A DNA stretch of 6,670 nucleotides from an uncultured Erysipelotrichaceae bacterium (lineage in GTDB: Bacteria; Bacillota_I; Bacilli_A; Erysipelotrichales; Coprobacillaceae), in contig CAMFRJ010000071.1 of NCBI GenBank assembly GCA_945981915.1, positions 1 to 6,670 on the forward strand, given 5' to 3'. Position 1 is the first letter of the stretch, and each line of letters opens with the position of its first letter. The notes beneath the pieces are model-generated. The model did no database searches, was not told the origin of the DNA, and was given only the letters and a program-made list of their open reading frames with translations. Position numbers and translations under genes: made by a program. Below are positions 1-6,658 of the stretch, in pieces.

Positions 1-37
1 TAATGTATATTATAACATAAGTAAAGTGATAATTTGT

Positions 38-66
38 TTGTATAATTATGGAAAATATCGTAGAAT
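38..66 (+). promoter_or_regulatory. candidate promoter(s) for the lipid kinase gene
   Basis: Two sigma-A-like candidates overlap here. A perfect -10 hexamer TATAAT lies at 41-46 but has no convincing -35 at the right distance (18-23 reads TAAGTA). Alternatively TTGTAT (38-43) and TAGAAT (61-66, 5 of 6 matches) are separated by exactly 17 bases; a start near 73 would leave a leader of about 20 bases. In DNA this AT-rich such matches arise by chance, so only the presence of some promoter in 1-80 is likely, not which one. Bases 1-40 hold nothing else I can name. Confidence 0.35.
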
Positions 67-78
67 AAAATTATAAGT

Positions 79-84
79 AGGTGA
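79..84 (+). promoter_or_regulatory. ribosome binding site that sets the lipid kinase start
   Basis: AGGTGA at 79-84 is a good Shine-Dalgarno sequence and stands 8 bases before the ATG at 93. The in-frame GTG at 81 lies inside this motif and has no motif of its own at a proper distance, so the longer reading from 81 is unlikely. Confidence 0.75.
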
Positions 85-92
85 ATAACAAA

Positions 93-995
93 ATGAAAAA
101 GTGTTTAATAATCATTAATCCTTCTTCTGGAAAACATATTTTACAAAATAAACTTGATAAAATCATTGGACAACTTATCTTAAGAAATGTCGTTGAAAAA
201 TTTGATGTTTTTTATACAAAAAAGAAAAACGATGCCTATGAAAAAGCAAAAAACACTGATGAAAAACTTTATGACTTCTTTATGAGCGTTGGCGGTGATG
301 GAACTTTAAATGAAGTGATTTCAGGAATGGCTGATAGTCATAAGCAAATACCTTTATGCATTTTAGCCGCTGGAACAGTCAATGATTTTGCAAATTACTT
401 AGGTATACCGACTCAAATCAATAAAATTGTTGATATGATTGAAGACTTTTATGTTATCCCAAGTGATGTTGGTAAATTGAATGATTCTTATTTCATTAAT
501 GTTGCTGCAGGTGGTATGTTTACTGATATTTCATTTGTAGTTACTAAAGAAGATAAGAAGAAATATGGCCCTATTGCTTATTATGTCAAAGGATTAATTG
601 ATTTACCACAACAATTACGAACAAATCTTCAATTGTCTATTAAGATAGATCAGGAAGAATTTGATATTGATGCTTTTATGTTTGCAATCACAAATACAAA
701 TCGAGTAGGTGGATTTAATGGAATCATTCCCTATGCAGATATCCATGATGGTAAGCTTGATTTATTAATCATAAAAAAATGTAGTGTTACTGATCTTATT
801 GCATTATTTAAGGATTATCGTTTTGGAAAGCATGCCAATAGTCCATTTATTGAATATAGGCAAGGAAAAGATATTGAAATTGTTTGTCATAATAACGAAA
901 TTATTATGGATATTGATGGTGAAAAAGGAAGCTCTCTTCCTATTCATGTTACTAATATTAATAAAGCCATTCAAATCATTGTACCAAAAAAATAG
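93..995 (+). CDS. diacylglycerol/lipid kinase, YegS/BmrU/DgkB family
   Basis: This is a soluble, membrane-associating lipid kinase of 300 residues, the usual family size. Family members phosphorylate diacylglycerol or a related lipid with ATP; DgkB returns diacylglycerol to phosphatidic acid for phospholipid synthesis. Visible motifs, numbered from the ATG at 93, are NPSSGK at 9-14 near the nucleotide site, the diagnostic GGDGT at 67-71 followed by LNEV, GTVNDFA at 94-100, NVAAGG at 136-141, NRVGGFNG at 203-210, DGKLDLL at 219-225, and DGE at 275-277, whose glutamate is the proposed catalytic base in this family. There is no signal peptide or membrane segment. The start is ATG 93 because AGGTGA sits 8 bases upstream; GTG 81 would add four residues and lies within that site. 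The gene stands alone and converges on the opp operon, with no evident functional link. Its stop is inside the shared terminator. Family assignment is firm; the exact lipid substrate (diacylglycerol, undecaprenol or sphingoid-like) cannot be told. Confidence 0.9.
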   Translation: MKKCLIIINPSSGKHILQNKLDKIIGQLILRNVVEKFDVFYTKKKNDAYEKAKNTDEKLYDFFMSVGGDGTLNEVISGMADSHKQIPLCILAAGTVNDFANYLGIPTQINKIVDMIEDFYVIPSDVGKLNDSYFINVAAGGMFTDISFVVTKEDKKKYGPIAYYVKGLIDLPQQLRTNLQLSIKIDQEEFDIDAFMFAITNTNRVGGFNGIIPYADIHDGKLDLLIIKKCSVTDLIALFKDYRFGKHANSPFIEYRQGKDIEIVCHNNEIIMDIDGEKGSSLPIHVTNINKAIQIIVPKK

Positions 996-1017
996 GAACT
1001 TTCGTTCCTATTTTTTA
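986..1017. terminator. bidirectional intrinsic terminator between convergent genes
   Basis: The arms 987-999 and 1004-1016 pair perfectly around the loop TTTC (1000-1003). The core pairs TAGGAAC with GTTCCTA and is flanked by an A run on the left and a T run on the right. Read on either strand it gives a hairpin followed by a U tract. The TAG stop of the kinase gene (993-995) and the TAG stop of oppF (complement of 1008-1010) occupy opposite arms, so one element serves both genes and overlaps both reading frames. Confidence 0.88.
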
Positions 1018-1940
1018 TTTGTCCATTGACTAAATTCTTCATCAGTTGCAAGAACGAAATGTGTTCCATCAACAAGATGTTCTGTTCCCTTTGTATAATC
1101 AATTCCAGACGTTTTATAATCATATGTAAATGATTTACGTGTTTTTTCAACTCTTGGATTAGGATGTGGAATTGCACTTAATAATGATTTTGTATATGGA
1201 TGAATTGGATTATTAAAGATTTCATCTGTTGTCCCAGTTTCAACCAAATGACCTAAATGTAAGACACCAATCTTATCACTGATATATTTTACCATAGATA
1301 AGTCATGGGCGATAAACAAATAAGAAATCCCCGTTTCTTTTTGTATCTTTTTCATCAAATTGACAACCTGAGCTTGAATTGAGACATCTAATGCTGAAAT
1401 CGCTTCATCAGCAATGATAAGATCAGGATTCATAATTAATGCTCTAGCAATTCCAATACGTTGTCTTTGTCCACCTGAAAACTGGTGTGGATAACGCGTA
1501 GCAAATTCTCTGGATAATCCGACTAATTCCAAAATTTCATAAACCTTTTCATTTCTTTCTTCTATTGAAGAATAAGCTTTATGAATATCCAATCCTTGAC
1601 CAATAATATCCACAACTTTTTTTCTTGGATTCAAACAAGCCATAGGATCTTGGAAGATCATTTGCATATTCGTTCTTAAATCTTTCATTTGTTTGGCATT
1701 CATCTTACCTCCGATTTCAGAACCATTGAATTTGATTGATCCTGAAGTTGGTTTATATAAACGAATGATACTTCTTCCAATCGTTGATTTTCCAGAACCA
1801 GATTCACCTACCAAACCATAAGTTTCTCCTGGCATAATTTCAAAAGAAACACCGTCAACTGCTTTGACAGTAAAATTACGATTAATTTTAAAATATTGTT
1901 TTAAATCTTTGACAACAAGGATTGGTTCTTTATTTTCCAT
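1008..1940 (-). CDS. oppF: oligopeptide ABC transporter, ATP-binding subunit OppF
   Basis: One of the two cytoplasmic ATPases that drive peptide import through OppBC (310 residues, full length). ABC motifs in order: Walker A GESGSGKS 45-52, Q-loop glutamine 97 in IFQDP, signature FSGGQRQ 154-160, Walker B ending in D178-E179, D-loop SALD 182-185, and switch histidine 212. All catalytic residues are present. The oligopeptide/dipeptide-type C-terminal extension follows (NPIHPYTKSLLSAIP, about 244-258). It resembles the AmiF style of low-GC Gram-positives and has no cysteine, so it cannot bind the Fe-S cluster described in some OppD/DppD relatives. Walker B is followed by A rather than the common P (DEAIS), a tolerated variant. 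It is the last gene of the operon and overlaps oppD by 11 bases. Its strong site AAGGAGGGG lies within the final oppD codons, 7 bases before the ATG. It ends TNKK because its last codons form the terminator A tract. Peptide rather than other nickel/dipeptide cargo is inferred from the full operon. Confidence 0.93.
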   Translation of the reverse strand: MENKEPILVVKDLKQYFKINRNFTVKAVDGVSFEIMPGETYGLVGESGSGKSTIGRSIIRLYKPTSGSIKFNGSEIGGKMNAKQMKDLRTNMQMIFQDPMACLNPRKKVVDIIGQGLDIHKAYSSIEERNEKVYEILELVGLSREFATRYPHQFSGGQRQRIGIARALIMNPDLIIADEAISALDVSIQAQVVNLMKKIQKETGISYLFIAHDLSMVKYISDKIGVLHLGHLVETGTTDEIFNNPIHPYTKSLLSAIPHPNPRVEKTRKSFTYDYKTSGIDYTKGTEHLVDGTHFVLATDEEFSQWTNKK

Positions 1941-3024
1941 TGACTAACCCCTCCTTCTTCATACGATCAATTCTATGTTTTAATGATTCTGGCATATCAA
2001 CATGTGGTGCTTTTTCATGCATCAGCCATGAAGCGACCTTATGAGTCGAACTTCCAGGAACATCAAACATAGGTGGTTCTAATCGTAAATCAATATTCAA
2101 GGCATATTGATTTCTTGGTGCAAAAGCATCTCCTTTCACTTCATGAGCCAAATTAGGAGGTGTCCCTGGGATCGTATATAATTCATCATCTTCTGTATCC
2201 AAATCAGGCATAGAAGACAATAATCCCCATGTATATGGATGACGAGGATCATAGAAAATTTCATCAATTGTTCCTGTTTCTACGATTTTCCCAGCATACA
2301 TGACATTAACATAATCAGCAACTTTTGCAACAACACCTAAATCATGTGTGATATAAATAACAGATAATTCTTTTTTTCTTTGAATATCTTGGATTAATTC
2401 GAGAATTTGTGCTTGGATTGTCACGTCCAAAGCAGTTGTTGGTTCATCGCAAATCAAAACATATGGATCACAAGCCAAAGCAATCGCAATAACAATTCTT
2501 TGTCTCATCCCACCAGATAATTGATGTGGATAGTTTTTCATACGTTTTTCAGCATCAACGATACCAACTAATTGTAATAATTCAACAGCTTTCGCATATG
2601 CTTCATCTTTAGAGCGATGATAATGATGAATCATAGGCTCCATAATTTGTTTTCCAATTGTCATCGTTGGATTCAATGAAGTCATTGGATCTTGGAAAAC
2701 CATCGCAATCTTACGTCCACGAATTTCTTTTTGCATTTCAGATTCACTAAGCTGACAAATATCTCTTGTTTTCACTTCTCCAGTATATTCATCATGCCAT
2801 GTATAATTGATAGTCCCACTATCAATTGTACCATTGTTTGCCATAATACCCATGATAGCCTTAGTCGTTACTGATTTCCCTGAACCAGATTCACCTACAA
2901 TAGCAATCGTTTCACCTTTATATAAATCTAAATTGACACCTCTAATAGCGTTGACTTTTCCACTGTCTGTTTTAAATGAGATATGTAAATCTCTAATCTC
3001 TAATATTTTTTCTCTTTCTGCCAT
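1930..3024 (-). CDS. oppD: oligopeptide ABC transporter, ATP-binding subunit OppD
   Basis: The partner ATPase of OppF in the OppBCDF import complex, on the cytoplasmic face (364 residues, normal for the family). Motifs: Walker A GESGSGKS 44-51, Q-loop glutamine 111 in VFQDP, signature LSGGMRQR 169-176, Walker B ICDEP 191-195 with catalytic E194, D-loop ALD 198-200, and switch histidine 227 in ITHD. After the nucleotide domain comes the oligopeptide-transporter extension, with RHPYTWGLLSSMP at 261-273 and a tail containing FAPRNQYALNID (301-312) and EPPMF (316-320). In many OppD/DppD proteins this tail reads PRC.YA with further cysteines. Here N305 takes that place and no cysteine follows C192, as in streptococcal AmiE. 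oppC ends 3 bases upstream. The ribosome binding site AAGGAGAT (complement of 3032-3039) lies in the last oppC codons, 7 bases from the ATG, supporting this start and translational coupling. Confidence 0.93.
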   Translation of the reverse strand: MAEREKILEIRDLHISFKTDSGKVNAIRGVNLDLYKGETIAIVGESGSGKSVTTKAIMGIMANNGTIDSGTINYTWHDEYTGEVKTRDICQLSESEMQKEIRGRKIAMVFQDPMTSLNPTMTIGKQIMEPMIHHYHRSKDEAYAKAVELLQLVGIVDAEKRMKNYPHQLSGGMRQRIVIAIALACDPYVLICDEPTTALDVTIQAQILELIQDIQRKKELSVIYITHDLGVVAKVADYVNVMYAGKIVETGTIDEIFYDPRHPYTWGLLSSMPDLDTEDDELYTIPGTPPNLAHEVKGDAFAPRNQYALNIDLRLEPPMFDVPGSSTHKVASWLMHEKAPHVDMPESLKHRIDRMKKEGLVNGK

Positions 3025-3027
3025 GTT

Positions 3028-3972
3028 TTACATCTCCTTCATAGTTGGATCTAGTGCATCACGTAATCCATCTCCTAATAAGTTAAAGCTCAACATTAAA
3101 ATTGAGAAAATAATAACTGGAATAACCATCATATATGGATAAATTGTAATAGATGCAAAACCATCATTGATCAAAGTTCCAAGTGAAGCCTGTGGTATAG
3201 GTAAACCTAACCCAACGAAAGATAAATAAGCTTCATAGAAAATTGCATTTGGAATTGACATCATGACCATGATGATCATCTGACTATAAATATTAGGCAA
3301 AATTTCTTTAAAAATGATAAAGAAATCACTTGCACCTAATGTACGAGAAGCAAGAACGAATTCTTCTTCTTTGATCCTTAATACCTGCGCTCTTGTAATA
3401 CGAGACATACCTATCCATTCCGTAAATGATAATGCAATGATAATAGTAAATAATGAAGATTTCATGACCATTAATAATAAAGTTAAAATAACTAATGTTG
3501 GAATAGAGTTAATAATTTCTTGAATTCTTTGTAAAATAGAATCAACTCTTCCACCAAAGTAACCAGAAATCAAACCATATGTCATACCAATAATGACATC
3601 AATCAAAATAGCCACACATGCAATAAACAAAGAAACGCGTGTTCCTTCCCATGTACGAACAAACAAATCACGCCCGTAAGCATCTGTACCAAAGAAATGT
3701 GTACCATTTGGCGAAATATTTGCTAGTGATGTATCAATTGCATCAAATTCCCAAGACGAAAACATTGGTGCAAAAATTGCCATTAATGCAATAATAACAA
3801 TACAAACAAGACCAACAACAGCCCCTTTATTTTTCTTAAAACGATTCAAGGCATCTTTCCATGCAGGAAGTGATGGAGTAACAGAATCTTTAGTAATATC
3901 TTGTTTTGACCCAACAAATTCAAAATCATCAGGTAAAAATTCATATTTATTCATATCCATAATTTTACTCAT
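3028..3972 (-). CDS. oppC: oligopeptide ABC transporter, permease subunit OppC
   Basis: An inner-membrane subunit that forms the peptide channel with OppB (314 residues). It has a polar N-terminal cytoplasmic segment of about 48 residues ending in the basic stretch NRFKKNKG, then about six hydrophobic segments near 51-71, 113-138, 156-170, 173-188, 228-250 and 280-300. Family hallmarks are FGTDAYGRDLFVR (94-106), the EAA-type ATPase-coupling loop EFVLASRTLGASDFF...LPN (204-227), YLSFVGLGLPIPQASLG (249-265) and LLGDGLRDALDP (298-309). Its first codons overlap the end of oppB by 8 bases (ATGAGTAA), implying coupled translation. The start is not certain: the site AGGAAAGG directly abuts the ATG at 3972, so AGGA is only 4 bases away, while the ATG at 3960 (residue 5) is 12 bases from the motif. 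The overlap with oppB favours 3972. Confidence 0.92.
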   Translation of the reverse strand: MSKIMDMNKYEFLPDDFEFVGSKQDITKDSVTPSLPAWKDALNRFKKNKGAVVGLVCIVIIALMAIFAPMFSSWEFDAIDTSLANISPNGTHFFGTDAYGRDLFVRTWEGTRVSLFIACVAILIDVIIGMTYGLISGYFGGRVDSILQRIQEIINSIPTLVILTLLLMVMKSSLFTIIIALSFTEWIGMSRITRAQVLRIKEEEFVLASRTLGASDFFIIFKEILPNIYSQMIIMVMMSIPNAIFYEAYLSFVGLGLPIPQASLGTLINDGFASITIYPYMMVIPVIIFSILMLSFNLLGDGLRDALDPTMKEM

Positions 3973-4909
3973 CCTTTCCTAATCTAATTCTTGGATCGAT
4001 GATACCATAAGATACATCAATAATTAACATCATTAAGATATACATCGCTGCATATAAGAATGAACAAGCCAAAATAATATTATAATCATTTGACATGATA
4101 CTATTAATCAATAATTTTCCTAATCCTGGTACAGAACAAATCTGTTCAACAACCATAGTACCAGTCATCAAATTAACCAAAATAGGTCCTAAAATGGTAA
4201 TAACAGGAATTAATGCATTTCTTAATGCATGTTTCATAATTAATGTTTTTTTATCTAAACCTTTTGCTTTAGCAAGTGTCATATATTCACTTGATAAAAC
4301 AGAAACCATTTCAGTACGTGTAAAACGTGCCACATTAGCAATAACCCCTACAGATAACGCTAATATTGGCATAATTGATGAATGAATCGCATTCGAAGAA
4401 CTATATCCCGTTGGTAATATTCTTAATTTAGAAGCAAATAATAGCAAGATTAACATTGCAAATACAAACGATGGAATAGAAACACCAATAACAGAAATCA
4501 CTGTTGCAAGAGTATCCCAAATCGTATTTTTATGTAATGCTGCAAAAACCCCCAAGAACATTCCAATCACTGTTCCAATAATAACGGCACAAATACCATA
4601 AACAAATGATAATTTCGCTGCGTTACCAACTAATGAAGCAACTGGCATATCTTTATATAAGTTAAATGAAACACCAAAATCTCCAGTTAACATACTTTTC
4701 ACATATTTGATAAATTGAACCGGAAGGGCTTGATCTAATCCATATTTTGCTTCAATCGCCGCTCTAGCCGAAGCACTCAATTTTTCGTTATTTATTGGAG
4801 ATCCAGGTAAAAATTTAACCATGAGAAATAATACAACTAATATAACAAATAAAGTTACAAGAGAAATCATCAATCGTTTTGCAATATATTTTATAGTTGA
4901 TTTACTCAT
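3965..4909 (-). CDS. oppB: oligopeptide ABC transporter, permease subunit OppB
   Basis: The other membrane subunit of the peptide importer, 314 residues from the chosen start. It begins MSKSTIKYIAKRLMISL with a positively charged end before the first membrane segment (about 13-33). Others lie near 98-122, 133-160, 178-195, 233-256 and 279-302. Family features include FLPGSPIN (33-40), YGLDQALPVQFIKYV (56-70) and LTGDFGVSF (74-82), the EAA-type coupling loop from about 208 (EYMTLAKAKGL) to ALIPV (232-236), and the near-invariant ending IDPRIRLGK. The frame stays open up to an ATG at 4942, which would add 11 residues (MCFFFKEGGKR). That codon lies in the stem of a terminator-like hairpin and the added peptide overlaps the ribosome binding site AAGGGGG (complement of 4917-4923), which is 7 bases before ATG 4909. 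I therefore take 4909. It is separated from oppA by 80 bases, unlike the tight spacing of the other genes. Confidence 0.93.
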   Translation of the reverse strand: MSKSTIKYIAKRLMISLVTLFVILVVLFLMVKFLPGSPINNEKLSASARAAIEAKYGLDQALPVQFIKYVKSMLTGDFGVSFNLYKDMPVASLVGNAAKLSFVYGICAVIIGTVIGMFLGVFAALHKNTIWDTLATVISVIGVSIPSFVFAMLILLLFASKLRILPTGYSSSNAIHSSIMPILALSVGVIANVARFTRTEMVSVLSSEYMTLAKAKGLDKKTLIMKHALRNALIPVITILGPILVNLMTGTMVVEQICSVPGLGKLLINSIMSNDYNIILACSFLYAAMYILMMLIIDVSYGIIDPRIRLGKDE

Positions 4910-4916
4910 CCTTTTT

Positions 4917-4923
4917 CCCCCTT
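4917..4923 (-). promoter_or_regulatory. ribosome binding site that sets the oppB start
   Basis: Read on the minus strand, AAGGGGG stands 7 bases before ATG 4909. Its 5' edge overlaps the 3' arm of the small hairpin at 4921-4937, so access to it may depend on RNA folding. Confidence 0.7.
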
Positions 4924-4937
4924 CTTTAAAAAAGAAG
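4921..4937 (-). promoter_or_regulatory. small hairpin overlapping terminator and oppB ribosome binding site
   Basis: Minus-strand RNA reads CTTCTTT, a loop of three T, then AAAGAAG: seven perfect pairs. It shares three bases (4935-4937) with the foot of the terminator-like stem upstream, uses that stem's T tract, and its 3' arm runs into the oppB ribosome binding site. The two structures therefore compete. The stem is mostly A-T and weak, so a regulatory role is inference. Confidence 0.45.
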
Positions 4938-4964
4938 CACAATACAGTAACCCATATTGTGCTT
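4928..4964 (-). terminator. terminator-like hairpin between oppA and oppB
   Basis: On the minus strand the arm AAGCACAATA (complement of 4955-4964) pairs perfectly over 10 bp with TATTGTGCTT (complement of 4935-4944) around a 10-base loop, followed by C and six T. It begins 25 bases after the oppA stop. The stem has only three G-C pairs, so read-through is likely. In opp and amino-acid operons such an element commonly limits expression of permease genes relative to the binding protein, or protects the 3' end of the oppA message. It is the only apparent break in the operon. Confidence 0.72.
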
Positions 4965-4989
4965 ACTATTCATGTTTAAAACCTCATCG

Positions 4990-6609
4990 TTATTTTTCAA
5001 CGTAGTTGAATGTATAAGGAACACCAACTGGTCTAATAACTAAACCTTTCACTTTAGTATTTTGTAAAGTAGCAGTTCCTTTTTCAAATACTGGAATGAA
5101 GCAGTAATCTTCACATAAGATCTTTTCTGCATCAATCATTTCTTGCCAACGAACTTTAGCATCAGATTCTACAGCAACTTTGTTCATTAATGCATCATAT
5201 TCTGCATTTGACCATTTACCATAGTTATTACCATTGTTAGAAATACCCATAGTTAAATAAGTTGTTGGATCACCATAGTCTGGACCCCAACGAGTTGTAC
5301 AGATATCGTAATCACCATTTTCTTGTTTGTTGTAGATTCTGTCTTGTTTAGTTGTAGCAACCATTTCAATCTTTAATCCTTTCAATTTAGTGAAAGCATT
5401 TTGTAAATAAGTTGCTAATTGATCCATAGGAGATTCATCAGTACCATAAGTTAATCTTAAAGTAATTTCAGATTTTCCTAATTCTTTTAATCCTGCATCT
5501 AAAGCAGCTTGTGCTTCTTCTACATTATAAGATGTATAAGATGCAGCTTCATCACGGAAGTCTTTTCCATCTGGTGAGATAGATAATCCTTTAGGAACAA
5601 ATCCAGAAGCTGGTTGAGACCCATCTTTTAATTTGTTGTTACAGAAATCTTCTCTATTAATAGCTAATGATAAAGCTTTTCTAACATTTTTGTTAGCTAA
5701 ATCTGTATTTTTAAAGTTAATTGAAATATAGAATAAGTAACCTTCATTAATTTGTTTGAAAGTATCTTCATCTTTATATTTATCAACTAAATCTGAACTA
5801 ATTGGTGCGAAATCAGTTTCACCATTTTGGAAGCTTGTAGCAGCAACTTCTGGTTTTTGAACTAATTTCATGACTAAGTTTTCAAGTTTTACTTCTTTTG
5901 CATTCCAATATTTGTCATTCTTTTCGAATTCTGCAACACTACCTGGTTCCCAGTTAGTCATAGTGAAGGCACCATTTGATAAAACTGAATCAGCATTTTT
6001 AGCATATTGGTCACCTTTTTCTTCACAGAATTTTTCATTGATTGGATAGAAACATGGGAATGACATTAATTCGTCAAAGAATGAAACTGGTACAGTTGTT
6101 TTGACTTCTAAAGTTTTGTCATCAACAGCTTTCACTGCAAATGCATCAAAATCTGCATCTGTTAATTCTTCACCAGCATCAATTTTGTCTGATAATGCTT
6201 GTGCCCCTTCAATACTTGCAATACCATCACAGAACATATAGTAGTATTGACCTTTTTTCTTAAAGATTCTTTGCCATGCATAAACGAAATCATTAGCTGT
6301 AACAGCATCTCCATTAGACCATTTTGCATCTCTTAATGTATAAGTATGAGTTAAACCGTCTTCTGAAGTTTCTGATTTTTTAGCAATAGCTTCAGTAATG
6401 TTACCATCTTTATCTAGCCCCATTAATCCATCAATACAAGCATGCATTGCTGTAAATGAGCAACCATCATCTGCATCTGATGAATCTAGATTTTTGATGT
6501 CTAATTCACTTGAGAATGTATAAGTAGCAGAATCATCTGAACTTCCTCCACACCCTGCAAGAGAAAGAGCCATCATTGCACATAGCAACATTGATAATAA
6601 TTTTTTCAT
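4990..6609 (-). CDS. oppA: oligopeptide-binding lipoprotein OppA
   Basis: An extracellular solute-binding protein of the SBP_bac_5 family, anchored to the outer face of the membrane, that captures peptides and delivers them to OppBC (539 residues). Residues 1-19 form a lipoprotein signal: KK near the start, a hydrophobic core, and the lipobox LAGC with C20 as lipidated residue. A flexible GGSSDDSA linker follows. Family features: ELDIKNLDSSDADDG at 35-49, WSNGDAVTANDFVYAWQR at 97-114, NGAFTMTNWEPGSVAEFEKN at 212-231, NVRKALSLAINRE at 308-320, and WGPDYGDPTTYL at 441-452 close to the peptide cleft. The mature protein has nine cysteines besides C20, many for an exported protein. The start ATG 6609 is preceded by a modest AAGGG site about 10 bases upstream. 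It heads the operon, and its promoter region holds a palindrome. Peptide transport is inferred from family and operon; peptide length preference, or a role in peptide-signal uptake, cannot be read from sequence. Confidence 0.93.
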   Translation of the reverse strand: MKKLLSMLLCAMMALSLAGCGGSSDDSATYTFSSELDIKNLDSSDADDGCSFTAMHACIDGLMGLDKDGNITEAIAKKSETSEDGLTHTYTLRDAKWSNGDAVTANDFVYAWQRIFKKKGQYYYMFCDGIASIEGAQALSDKIDAGEELTDADFDAFAVKAVDDKTLEVKTTVPVSFFDELMSFPCFYPINEKFCEEKGDQYAKNADSVLSNGAFTMTNWEPGSVAEFEKNDKYWNAKEVKLENLVMKLVQKPEVAATSFQNGETDFAPISSDLVDKYKDEDTFKQINEGYLFYISINFKNTDLANKNVRKALSLAINREDFCNNKLKDGSQPASGFVPKGLSISPDGKDFRDEAASYTSYNVEEAQAALDAGLKELGKSEITLRLTYGTDESPMDQLATYLQNAFTKLKGLKIEMVATTKQDRIYNKQENGDYDICTTRWGPDYGDPTTYLTMGISNNGNNYGKWSNAEYDALMNKVAVESDAKVRWQEMIDAEKILCEDYCFIPVFEKGTATLQNTKVKGLVIRPVGVPYTFNYVEK

Positions 6610-6634
6610 TTTCTCTCTTCCCTTCTCTATACTT

Positions 6635-6658
6635 ATTTAGATTGTATACAATCTAAAT
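6635..6658. promoter_or_regulatory. 24-bp perfect palindrome, probable operator of the opp operon
   Basis: ATTTAGATTGTA is followed at once by its exact reverse complement, with no spacer, centred between 6646 and 6647, 37 bases upstream of the oppA ATG. The inner TTGTATACAA has the two-fold symmetric GT/AC look of operators bound by dimeric repressors, including some of the GntR family; that family guess is weak. It does not resemble the CodY consensus. It overlaps the likely oppA promoter, which suits repression. Confidence 0.6.

Noticed and set aside
1..20. Imperfect inverted repeat with TATAAT on the minus strand at the left edge (TAATGT...ACATAA).
   Set aside because: One mismatch in a short AT-only stretch, no -35 partner, and no gene visible to the left; indistinguishable from chance.
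784..1177. Open frames overlapping the kinase 3' end (784-1029, plus) and the oppF 3' end (971-1177, minus).
   Set aside because: They lie in other frames of genes with clear family motifs, their translations are low in complexity, and they lack proper ribosome binding sites.
2692..3142. Two plus-strand open frames opposite oppD and the oppC end.
   Set aside because: Antisense shadows of conserved ABC transporter genes; no recognisable domain and no ribosome binding site.
3314..3523. Plus-strand open frame of 69 codons opposite oppC.
   Set aside because: Antisense shadow of a firmly identified permease gene.
4095..4385. Plus-strand open frame of 96 codons opposite oppB.
   Set aside because: Antisense to a conserved permease region; the composition follows from the complementary frame, with no independent support.
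1008..6609. Possibility that the operon imports nickel, dipeptides or signalling peptides rather than general oligopeptides.
   Set aside because: The order A-B-C-D-F, the AmiE/AmiF-like tails and OppA length fit general oligopeptide import best; no pheromone-type regulator or metal-specific feature is present in the window, though cargo is not proven.
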